Shown here one piece after another: positions 26,661 through 33,590 of a stretch of 47,416 nt of DNA. The translations under genes and the position numbers were made by a program. The DNA is taken from assembly GCA_027592785.1 (NCBI GenBank), contig JAQCLD010000025.1, forward strand, positions 1 through 47,416. Direction: 5' to 3'. Position 1 is the first letter of the stretch. Each line of letters opens with the position of its first letter. The notes under the pieces were generated by a model that was given only the letters and a program-made list of their open reading frames with translations, searched no databases and was not told the origin of the DNA. Source of the stretch: Acidobacteriota bacterium. GTDB taxonomy: Bacteria > Acidobacteriota > Terriglobia > Bryobacterales > UBA6623.

Positions 26661-27080
26661 ATGTTGCGGGAGAGTTATCCGCCAGTGAGAGACCACGTCC
26701 GCATCCTCGCCATCCTCAATATCGTGATGGGCAGCATCGGTTTGCTAATCGGCGTCGCCCTGCTTTTCATGTTCGGAGGAATCGGGATACTGGCTGGCGT
26801 GGCGAATTCAGGAGATCCTGACGCGGCGTTGGCCTTTCCGATCCTGGGTGCGCTCGGCGGCCTGATCTTCACGGTGCTGCTGATCTTCTCGGCTCCACAG
26901 ATTATCGGCGGTATTGGATTGCTCAAAATGCAGCCCTGGGCGCGCATCTTGGTCATCGTACTTTCCGCGTTGGGTCTGCTCAGCATCCCGATCGGCACTG
27001 CGATGGGCATCTACGGCCTGTGGGTGCTACTGAATGAGGAGTCCGTTCGGCTGTTCGCCGCTCCGTCACCGGTGAGCTAG
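26661..27080 (+). CDS. Small four-helix membrane protein
   Basis: The 139-residue product has four hydrophobic segments at roughly 14-38, 55-78, 95-110 and 112-128, with a short charged N-terminal tip. No domain is recognised with certainty. It is convergent with recJ, sharing four bases at the 3' end (27077-27080), and divergent to dinG. No function is inferred. Confidence 0.65.
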   Translation: MLRESYPPVRDHVRILAILNIVMGSIGLLIGVALLFMFGGIGILAGVANSGDPDAALAFPILGALGGLIFTVLLIFSAPQIIGGIGLLKMQPWARILVIVLSALGLLSIPIGTAMGIYGLWVLLNEESVRLFAAPSPVS

Positions 27081-28801
27081 TCGGACTCCGACGTCCGAAT
27101 ATCCTTGAGATTGAGACGCCAGCCCCCCCAGTAATCGTCCGCCTCCACGGAGTAGGCGATGTCGACCGACCGACCGCGGCGCATGGACGGTTCCAGCTCC
27201 GCCATGCGCCATGCAACGGCTTCAAAGGAGGCTTCGTCCTGGCGCAGCCTTAACTTCAAATGGCGTTCTTTCAGCACTTTCGGATCGGCTGCCAGTTCCA
27301 CGGCGCCGGCGCCAAACACGGGCGTCGGATTGGCCATGCCGTGCGGTGCCAAGCGCGCTAACTGCTCCATGAAATCATCGGTAATCGAAGCCAAGCTGAG
27401 CTCCGCGTCGAGTTGCAGCAGCGGCAAGAAATCTTCCGGTCCCAGAGCGTTCGCGGCGTAGTCATTCAACTCACGCGTCAGCGCTGGGATGCGATCAATT
27501 TTCACCGTGCAGCCCGCCGCCTGCTTGTGCCCGCCGAAGCGTTCGAAGATGCCCGATACGGACTCCAGCGCTTCTAGCAAGTGAAAGCCGGGGATACTTC
27601 TGCCCGAGCCTACGGCCAGCCCTGTTTCGCTATCCGCGCTCAGCACGATTGTCGGGCGGTGAAAACGGTCCACTACGCGGCCGGCAACGATGCCGATCAC
27701 GCCGGGATGCCAGCCTTCGCCGTACATCACAATGAACGGGGCGACATCGGTCGGCGGGGCCTTCATCAATCGCCCCACCACTTCATCGACGATCGCTTGC
27801 TCGGCCGTTTGCCTTTCAGCGTTCAGCCGGTCAAGTGATTCGGCAATGGGCATCGCTTGCTCAAGCGTCTCGGCCTCGAACAGATCGATCACCGATCGCG
27901 CCGTATCCATGCGCCCTGCCGCGTTCAACCGCGGGCCGATGCGAAACCCGATATCGCCGGCGCCGAGCGACGCCTTGCTGGACAAGCCGGAGACCTCAAG
28001 CAAGGCCTTCAGCCCCGGATGCCGCGGACGCAAAAGCTCTTCCAACCCCACCTTGGCGATCACCCGGTTCTCACCCAACAACGGCGCCAGATCGGCGATC
28101 GTGCCGATGGCGACAATCTTCAGCATCGAGCGCATTACCGACGCCAGCCGCGCAGGGGGCCAGTCGAGGCCGCCCAATAGCGCCTGCGCCAACTTGAATG
28201 CGATGCCCACGCCCGCGAGGCCTTTCTCGGGGTAATCGCAACCGGGCTGATTCGGGTTGACCACGGCCAGCGCCTGCGGCATGTCCGCTTCGTCCGGCAG
28301 GTGATGATCCGTGACGATCGAGTCGATCCCCAGCTCGCGCGCTTTGGCGACCACGGCCGCATCGCGAATGCCCGTATCGACGCTGATCAGCACCTTGACG
28401 TCGTCGCGCGCCGCCCTTTCGATGACGTCCTCGCGCATCCCATAGCCTTCTCGTACGCGGTGCGGCACGTGATATTCCGCCTGGCCGCCGGCCATTTCTA
28501 TGGCCTTGCGTAACAGCACGACCGCGGTCGTGCCATCGACGTCGTAGTCGCCGTAGATGAGGATCTTTTCGCTATTGGCGATCGCCCGGCGAATGCGCTC
28601 CACTGCTTCGCGCATGCCCTTCATCAAGAAGGGATCGTGCATCTGGTCTAGGGTCGGATTGAGAAAGCGTTCGACGTCATCGGGCTCGCTCACGCCGCGC
28701 TGCGCCAACATAACCGCCAGCTGCTCGGAGAGTCCGTGTTCTTTTTGGATGCGGCCAGCGGCGGCGCGGTCGAAGCTGCGATAGACCCAGCGCTTCCTCA
28801 T
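27077..28801 (-). CDS. recJ: Single-stranded-DNA-specific exonuclease RecJ
   Basis: The 574-residue product is a DHH-family 5'-3' exonuclease acting on single-stranded DNA in recombination and mismatch repair. The DHH motifs are clear: DYDVDG (85-90, metal ligands) and TDHH (164-167, the DHH motif), followed by the GxGxR-type DHHA1 motif near residue 400 (FGGHKQAAG). The C-terminal OB-like domain (YWGGWRLNLKDI) is present. The ATG at 28801 overlaps the aldehyde dehydrogenase stop (ATGA), so recJ is the last gene of a microcompartment operon. This is an unusual place for a DNA-repair gene. Confidence 0.94.
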   Translation of the reverse strand: MRKRWVYRSFDRAAAGRIQKEHGLSEQLAVMLAQRGVSEPDDVERFLNPTLDQMHDPFLMKGMREAVERIRRAIANSEKILIYGDYDVDGTTAVVLLRKAIEMAGGQAEYHVPHRVREGYGMREDVIERAARDDVKVLISVDTGIRDAAVVAKARELGIDSIVTDHHLPDEADMPQALAVVNPNQPGCDYPEKGLAGVGIAFKLAQALLGGLDWPPARLASVMRSMLKIVAIGTIADLAPLLGENRVIAKVGLEELLRPRHPGLKALLEVSGLSSKASLGAGDIGFRIGPRLNAAGRMDTARSVIDLFEAETLEQAMPIAESLDRLNAERQTAEQAIVDEVVGRLMKAPPTDVAPFIVMYGEGWHPGVIGIVAGRVVDRFHRPTIVLSADSETGLAVGSGRSIPGFHLLEALESVSGIFERFGGHKQAAGCTVKIDRIPALTRELNDYAANALGPEDFLPLLQLDAELSLASITDDFMEQLARLAPHGMANPTPVFGAGAVELAADPKVLKERHLKLRLRQDEASFEAVAWRMAELEPSMRRGRSVDIAYSVEADDYWGGWRLNLKDIRTSESD

Positions 28802-30636
28802 TCGGTCTCAACCAAGACGGCGCTGCTCGAGGCCAAGTCTCGCGCCGCCGGCGTGATAATCGTCTTCTTGTTCACGTAGATCTGTTCGCCCTTGGTCCGA
28901 GCTCGGCGCACATCGTCTTCGCAAACAAAACCCACCGCGACGGCTGTGGGCGCGGGAGGCGGACTGGGTTCCGCTGCCGGCGTCTGCTCCACCGGCGCCG
29001 GCGTAGCGCTCGGCGCCGAACCCGCTAAGAAGGAGTCGACTACTCCCTCAACTACCGAACGCAGCGAACTGTCCGCCGTACCTTTTGGATACGCCTTCGC
29101 GGACGCGACTCCTCGACTGGCCAAATATTTCTCCACTGCACTGGCAATCGCCGGCCGCTCGGGAACGGCGTCGCCGGGCCGCTGTGGCGGCCCACCCAGC
29201 GTAACCAGTTTCGGCGGCGGCGCCGGAGGAGTCGAGGGATTCGCCAAGTAGGCTCGGCCCTCTTTGCTCTCAAACGCCTCGGAGGTTTCACGTACTTTGA
29301 AAGCCACCCGTTTCAAGTTGATCAAATTGAGCGGACCGACGTTGTCGCTCGTCGCATTACCTGCAATCGCTCCGCAACCAAGCGTCATCGCGGGCGCGAC
29401 GTTCGTGGTGATTCCCGTGGAGCCTTGCGGCGTCGGCGTGTTCACCAAGACCCGGAACGCCGGCATTGCCAGGGCGAACTTCTCTACATTTTGCTTCGAC
29501 GTCGAGTAGATGCCGCAGGTATGTCCGCGTCCGCCAAAGTTCAGAATCCCCTGGCAAGCCGTGATCGCTTCATCGAAGCTGTTCACGAACAGCACCGACA
29601 ACACCGGCGAAAGCTTTTCCGCCGACAGCGGGTGCTGCCGTCCGATGCCTTTCAGCTCCAGCGCCAAGACTCTCGTCGTCTCCGCCACGGTGAATCCGGC
29701 CATTTTGGCGATCTTCGGCGCCGCCTGGCCCACGCATTCCGGGTTAATCCGGAACCCTTCGGTGATCAGCAACTTCTCAAGCGCCGCCGACTGCTGTTGG
29801 TTGCATACGTAGGCATCGTTGCTCTTGAGCAGTCGCCAAACATCGTCGCGGTGTTTCGCTTCCACGACGATCGACTGTTCGCTGGAGCACAGCGTGCCGT
29901 AGTCGAAGCTCTTGCCGTCAATCACCTGGCGAATCGCATCGTCGAGGTTGGCCGTCGAGTCGATTAGCACCGGAACATTCCCGGGACCCACTCCCAACGC
30001 CGGCTTGCCGCTCGCATAAGCCGCTCTCACGATTCCTGGTCCGCCCGTGGCCAAAATCACGCTGGTGCGCTTGTGACGCATCAGCTCGTTCGTGCCGCCG
30101 ATGGTAGCCTCGTTGGCGCACTGCACGATCCCTTTCGGAGCTCCTGCTTCCTCAGCCGCGGCCGCCAGCAACGCCGCCGTCTCGCACGTGCAGCGTCGCG
30201 CGCGCGGGTGCGGGCTCAGCACCACCGCGTTTCTCGCCTTTAGCGAGATGAGCACTTTGTAGATGGCGGTGGACGTCGGGTTGGTCGTCGGCAGAATCGC
30301 CGCGACCACGCCCATTGGCTCAGCGATCTCGATGATGCCCGCGGCTTCATCCCGGCGCACGATGCCCGCGGTCTTTAGCGGCGCGATGTAGCGATGAAGC
30401 GTGTCGCTGCCAAGAAGGTTCTTGGCCGTCTTGTCCTTGACGTTCCCGTAGCCCGTCTCTTCGACCGCCAGCTGAGCCAAACGGGCCGAGTTCGCCCGGG
30501 CAACCGCGGCTACGTGGGCAACGATCTCATCAACCCGTTCTTGGGAAAAGCTGCGGTACTGCAGGAATGCCGCGTAGGCGGCGTCAACCTTCTGACGGAC
30601 CTCTTCAACGGACCGTTGATCCCTATCGTCAGCCAT
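28798..30636 (-). CDS. CoA-acylating aldehyde dehydrogenase with C-terminal extension (BMC enzyme)
   Basis: The 612-residue product is a member of the acetaldehyde/propionaldehyde dehydrogenase (CoA-acylating) family, as EutE or PduP in microcompartments. The catalytic cysteine is C250 in DYGTLCSSEQS. A cofactor-region motif GVGPGNVPV lies at 215-223, and FGGRGHTCGIYS lies near 367-378. EutE-type enzymes are about 465 residues; this one continues for 150 more. The extension (about 466-612) has proline-rich linkers, two amphipathic helix-like stretches (494-509 and 522-539) and a small domain (568-602) containing TPAARD. Such helices resemble encapsulation peptides. It lies directly downstream of the BMC-H shell gene and overlaps recJ. 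It would convert an aldehyde plus CoA and NAD+ to acyl-CoA inside a shell; the substrate aldehyde is unknown. Confidence 0.88.
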   Translation of the reverse strand: MADDRDQRSVEEVRQKVDAAYAAFLQYRSFSQERVDEIVAHVAAVARANSARLAQLAVEETGYGNVKDKTAKNLLGSDTLHRYIAPLKTAGIVRRDEAAGIIEIAEPMGVVAAILPTTNPTSTAIYKVLISLKARNAVVLSPHPRARRCTCETAALLAAAAEEAGAPKGIVQCANEATIGGTNELMRHKRTSVILATGGPGIVRAAYASGKPALGVGPGNVPVLIDSTANLDDAIRQVIDGKSFDYGTLCSSEQSIVVEAKHRDDVWRLLKSNDAYVCNQQQSAALEKLLITEGFRINPECVGQAAPKIAKMAGFTVAETTRVLALELKGIGRQHPLSAEKLSPVLSVLFVNSFDEAITACQGILNFGGRGHTCGIYSTSKQNVEKFALAMPAFRVLVNTPTPQGSTGITTNVAPAMTLGCGAIAGNATSDNVGPLNLINLKRVAFKVRETSEAFESKEGRAYLANPSTPPAPPPKLVTLGGPPQRPGDAVPERPAIASAVEKYLASRGVASAKAYPKGTADSSLRSVVEGVVDSFLAGSAPSATPAPVEQTPAAEPSPPPAPTAVAVGFVCEDDVRRARTKGEQIYVNKKTIITPAARDLASSSAVLVETE

Positions 30637-30648
30637 CGCAGCCGGCGA

Positions 30649-30939
30649 CTAGTCCGCGCTGCCTGCGGGAAGGTTCTTCGGCAACAGCGCCTCGGCATCC
30701 GCGTGCGGTCCGGGAATCACATGCGCGCTAATCAGCTCGCCCGCCCGGCGCGCCGCTTCAGCGCCAGCGTCAACCGCCGCCTTGACTGCGCCGACATCGC
30801 CCCGGCACGTCACCAGAACAAGCGCGGCTCCAACTAACTCCTTGCCCTCCAACGTCACGTTGGCGGCCTTGACCATTGCGTCAGCGGCTTCAATGGCGCC
30901 GACCATACCCTTGGTTTCAATTAAGCCGATCGCTCGCAT
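30649..30939 (-). CDS. BMC-H hexameric microcompartment shell protein
   Basis: The 96-residue product is a single BMC domain of the EutM/PduA type. The hallmark stretches [20 protein letters not shown] and the [18 protein letters not shown] motif, ending in HVIPGPH, are fully present, so it should assemble into flat hexamer sheets. The pore loop, however, reads GAA at 37-39 where PduA has GSG, and the residue two positions ahead of that loop is leucine where PduA has lysine; the pore should be small and hydrophobic. The ribosome site CTCCTCC complement (30946-30952) gives a 6-base spacing to the ATG. It is 12 bases upstream of the aldehyde dehydrogenase gene. No BMC-P vertex or BMC-T shell gene is in the window. 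Confidence 0.93.
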   Translation of the reverse strand: MRAIGLIETKGMVGAIEAADAMVKAANVTLEGKELVGAALVLVTCRGDVGAVKAAVDAGAEAARRAGELISAHVIPGPHADAEALLPKNLPAGSAD

Positions 30940-30945
30940 CTCGTT

Positions 30946-30952
30946 CTCCTCC
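30946..30952 (-). promoter_or_regulatory. Shine-Dalgarno for the BMC-H gene
   Basis: On the minus strand GGAGGAG stands six bases ahead of the ATG at 30939. This is a strong, ideally spaced ribosome site and fits the high expression expected of a shell protein. Confidence 0.75.
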
Positions 30953-30967
30953 GGGAGCTAAGACGTG

Positions 30968-30997
30968 ACAGTAGCACAGTCGTTTCCAGCGTCTCAA
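30968..30997 (-). promoter_or_regulatory. Possible sigma70 promoter of the BMC operon
   Basis: On the minus strand TTGAGA (30997-30992) and an extended -10 TGCTACTGT (core TACTGT, 30973-30968) are separated by 18 bases. The -10 core matches only three of six consensus bases but has the TG extension. This is the only plausible promoter I see in the 167-base gap upstream of the shell gene. A 15-base inverted repeat (TGTTT and AAACA arms, 31033-31047) lies about 36 bases upstream of the -35 and could be an operator. Confidence 0.35.
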
Positions 30998-31106
30998 ACA
31001 ACTGCCTCGGCTGAAACAATCCCGTCTATCTTTGTTTTATCGAAACAGGGACCCCGGCCGAGCTCGCGCAATCTCGCGGGTCGAGATGGGCAGAAAAGAG
31101 AGCCGC

Positions 31107-31991
31107 CTAGAACTCCCGCAGGAAAGGCTGGACGCCCCAACCAGACATCTTCCGGGCGGCCGTGCGCGCCTCGTCCCGCTTTGAGTACGGGCCGCTAATG
31201 ATGCGAATCAGCCCGTCGTCGGACGGGTTGAGGATCTCTGTCGCGAATCCAGCCGTCTTCAACTCGGACTCCAGGTCGCGGGCAGCCGCGAAATCTTCGA
31301 GAGCGGCAACCTGTAAATAGAGCCCGCTGGGCTTGGCGGGCGCCGATTGCTGCGTCGAGACTGGCGTCGGCTTTGGCGCCGGCGGCGCAGCCGGTTCCAG
31401 GCGCGGAGAGGCGGAGGCGACGACCGGCTCCCCAGTTAGTTCGGGCGCAGGCTCAGAGGGAAAAGGATCGGGAGGCAGCGCCGGAGTCATGGATAAGGGC
31501 GCTGGGGCGGAGTATTGCTGAGCCGCTGGCGGGGTCTGGCTGCCCTCGTAGTATCCAAAGTGGTACAGCGCAGCAAGGATCGCCATCGAGCCAACCGTCG
31601 CGACCACAGCTTGCAGAGGAGACTCGCTTTTCGTGAAACTCGCCGCCGAAACCGGGCCTTCCGCCGGTTTCACTCCAAAACTCTCAATCTTTGCCGGCGG
31701 GCGGTAGGTGAGCTGCGGATCTAAGTTCTCGGCGGGAGCGCCCTTCCGTCCATCCCTAACAAGCTGCGGCGACATCAGCATACGTAGCTGCTGGGACACC
31801 GCACTCTCATCGGTGGGGCCAGCGATCACGGACGGATCCGCGGCGCCGGACGCCGCGGCCGAGCTTTCTATCCGACCGTTGCGCCTACGGCCTCCGCGGC
31901 GGCCGCGGCGGCGAGGCCCTGGACGGCTCGGTTGACCGTCGTCGCCCTGTCGGGATTCAATTTCAGAGCTACCAGAAGAATAATTCGGCAT
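31107..31991 (-). CDS. SPOR-domain membrane protein
   Basis: The 294-residue product (ATG at 31991, one codon below a GTG) has three parts. A cytoplasmic N-terminus includes a strongly basic stretch (RRRGRRGGRRRN, near 28-39). One transmembrane segment lies at about 127-147, followed by a proline-rich periplasmic linker. The C-terminal SPOR domain (about 224-292, LYLQVAALEDFAAARDLESE ... RIISGPYSKRDEA) binds denuded glycan strands at division sites, as in FtsN or DedD. The layout is that of a bitopic division or cell-wall accessory protein. The basic N-terminal patch could touch nucleic acid or acidic lipids; that is inference. It is separated from the BMC operon by 167 bases. Confidence 0.85.
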   Translation of the reverse strand: MPNYSSGSSEIESRQGDDGQPSRPGPRRRGRRGGRRRNGRIESSAAASGAADPSVIAGPTDESAVSQQLRMLMSPQLVRDGRKGAPAENLDPQLTYRPPAKIESFGVKPAEGPVSAASFTKSESPLQAVVATVGSMAILAALYHFGYYEGSQTPPAAQQYSAPAPLSMTPALPPDPFPSEPAPELTGEPVVASASPRLEPAAPPAPKPTPVSTQQSAPAKPSGLYLQVAALEDFAAARDLESELKTAGFATEILNPSDDGLIRIISGPYSKRDEARTAARKMSGWGVQPFLREF

Positions 31992-32195
31992 CACAACTCG
32001 CGCCCCGGAGGATCAACGCCCTCTCGCAGCTATGACGAGCATATGCCTCAGTCCTAGAGTGGTATATCAACGAGTCGCCTGAAAACCGCCTTAGGAGAAA
32101 CTCCTAGTTGGCAGCTACCTACCATCAGGCCTCAAGCGGGCATGCAGACAGCAAGCGCCCCGACGAAGCCCAAAGGCGCCAACGTTCACTCTCGT

Positions 32196-33509
32196 CTACC
32201 AACGGAACCGCTTGCCGCCCATGTAGACCCGATGGATGGCCCTCGCGTTCCTCATGTTGTCCAGCGGGTTGGCGTTCAGGATTAAGAAATCCGCAACCTT
32301 ACCGGCCTCAAGCGTTCCGAAATCTTCATCGATTCCGAGCGCCCGGGAGTTCGTCTTCGACCAGGCGACGATCACTTCCATCGGAGTGAGTCCGGCCTCA
32401 ACCAGCTTCTCCGCCTCCAAGTGCTCAAAGGAACCGGCGAAGCGTCCTGGAGGGCCTGTATCCGGACCGAAGCCGATGTTCACGCCAGCATCGTGCAAGA
32501 TCTTAACGTTCTTCATCGCCATGGCGAGATCCGATGCTCCCTCGCGCTGCAGCTCGGGATCGGCCTGCGCTGCCTTGAAGCTCGTCCTCAGCGCCTGAAT
32601 CTCGGTGGCGGTTAGGCTGCGCGTAAAGTAAGGATCGTTGACCCACGGCGCCCTCGAACCGTACATGTACATTGCCGCCTCACGCATCACGGTTGGGATG
32701 TAGGTCACATCGCCCTTGAGCAGCAAGCTGATCAACTCATCATCGGCTTCGGCATCACGCACGCTGTGGCCCAGCACACGGACTCCCGCGGCCGCGAGCT
32801 GCTTCGCGTCGGCGAGCTCATATACGTGGGCGAACGACACGACGCCGCGCCGCGCCGCTTCTTGGATAATCGCCGTGCGGATCTCAGGAGCAATCTTGGG
32901 ATAGGCGCCGTGGTGCGTGTCGACCCACATCTTGATCAGGTCCGCGCCATCGTCCGCCAATTTGTCCACGAGCTTCCGCGCCTGATCGGCGGTAGCGACC
33001 TCATTAGCAACTCCTTTCACGCCAGGGACGCGCGTCGGATAGCCGTCGATCGCCGTAAAGCCATGCACGGCGGTCAACACCCGCGCTCCGTCAAACTCGC
33101 CCTTGTTGCGCTGCTCGCGATACTCGAAAATCGAGTCCAGAGCGGTACCCATGTCTGTCGTCGTCGTGACCCCATAACTCGCGTAAATCTGCAAGTTCTT
33201 GATCACGTTGGCGCGCGTGTAATAGGCCTGGTCCTGCTTGAGATCCTTGGTCAGCCCGACGTGTCCGTGCCCGTTGATAATGCCGGGCACAATCGTCTTG
33301 CCGCGCATATTCATCCGCTGTGCGCCTTCCGGTATAGAGGCGTCTGCAAACGGTCCGGCGTAGGTGATTCGACCGTCTTGGACGACCAGCGCAGAGTCCT
33401 CAACAGCGGCTCCGCCGTTGCCGTCAATCAGACGAGCATGCTCGACAACAAAGGTCTGGGCTGAGGCCATCACGGCGACAAAGATAGTGGTGATAAAAAG
33501 ACGCAACAT
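32196..33509 (-). CDS. Secreted amidohydrolase-superfamily protein
   Basis: The 437-residue product has a signal peptide (about 1-18, ending MASAQ) and a complete binuclear-metal amidohydrolase core. The HxH pair is H81 and H83 (INGHGHVG), the candidate carboxylated lysine is K193 (LIKMWVD), and H228, H248 and D350 (FGPDTGPPG) complete the ligands. The closing beta-sandwich segment LEAGKVADFLILNANPLDNM is typical of the imidazolonepropionase-like/prolidase group. The substrate is not readable, but small peptides or amides in the periplasm are likely. It is 81 bases downstream of the sulfatase stop on the same strand, and a stem-loop lies between them, so it may be separately transcribed. Confidence 0.88.
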   Translation of the reverse strand: MLRLFITTIFVAVMASAQTFVVEHARLIDGNGGAAVEDSALVVQDGRITYAGPFADASIPEGAQRMNMRGKTIVPGIINGHGHVGLTKDLKQDQAYYTRANVIKNLQIYASYGVTTTTDMGTALDSIFEYREQRNKGEFDGARVLTAVHGFTAIDGYPTRVPGVKGVANEVATADQARKLVDKLADDGADLIKMWVDTHHGAYPKIAPEIRTAIIQEAARRGVVSFAHVYELADAKQLAAAGVRVLGHSVRDAEADDELISLLLKGDVTYIPTVMREAAMYMYGSRAPWVNDPYFTRSLTATEIQALRTSFKAAQADPELQREGASDLAMAMKNVKILHDAGVNIGFGPDTGPPGRFAGSFEHLEAEKLVEAGLTPMEVIVAWSKTNSRALGIDEDFGTLEAGKVADFLILNANPLDNMRNARAIHRVYMGGKRFRW

Positions 33510-33565
33510 AAACTACTCCAACCGCCAGGATTCTAACACGTAGCGGCCCCGCGAACACCCCCGCA

Positions 33566-33581
33566 CGGCCCAGCAGGGCCG
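33566..33581 (-). terminator. Stem-loop downstream of the sulfatase gene
   Basis: The perfect 6-bp stem (CGGCCC and GGGCCG) with a 4-base loop begins 9 bases after the sulfatase stop. It lacks a clear U-run on the minus strand, so it may be a weak or attenuating terminator between the cobalamin operon tail and the amidohydrolase gene. Confidence 0.35.
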
Positions 33582-33590
33582 CCCTTTCGT

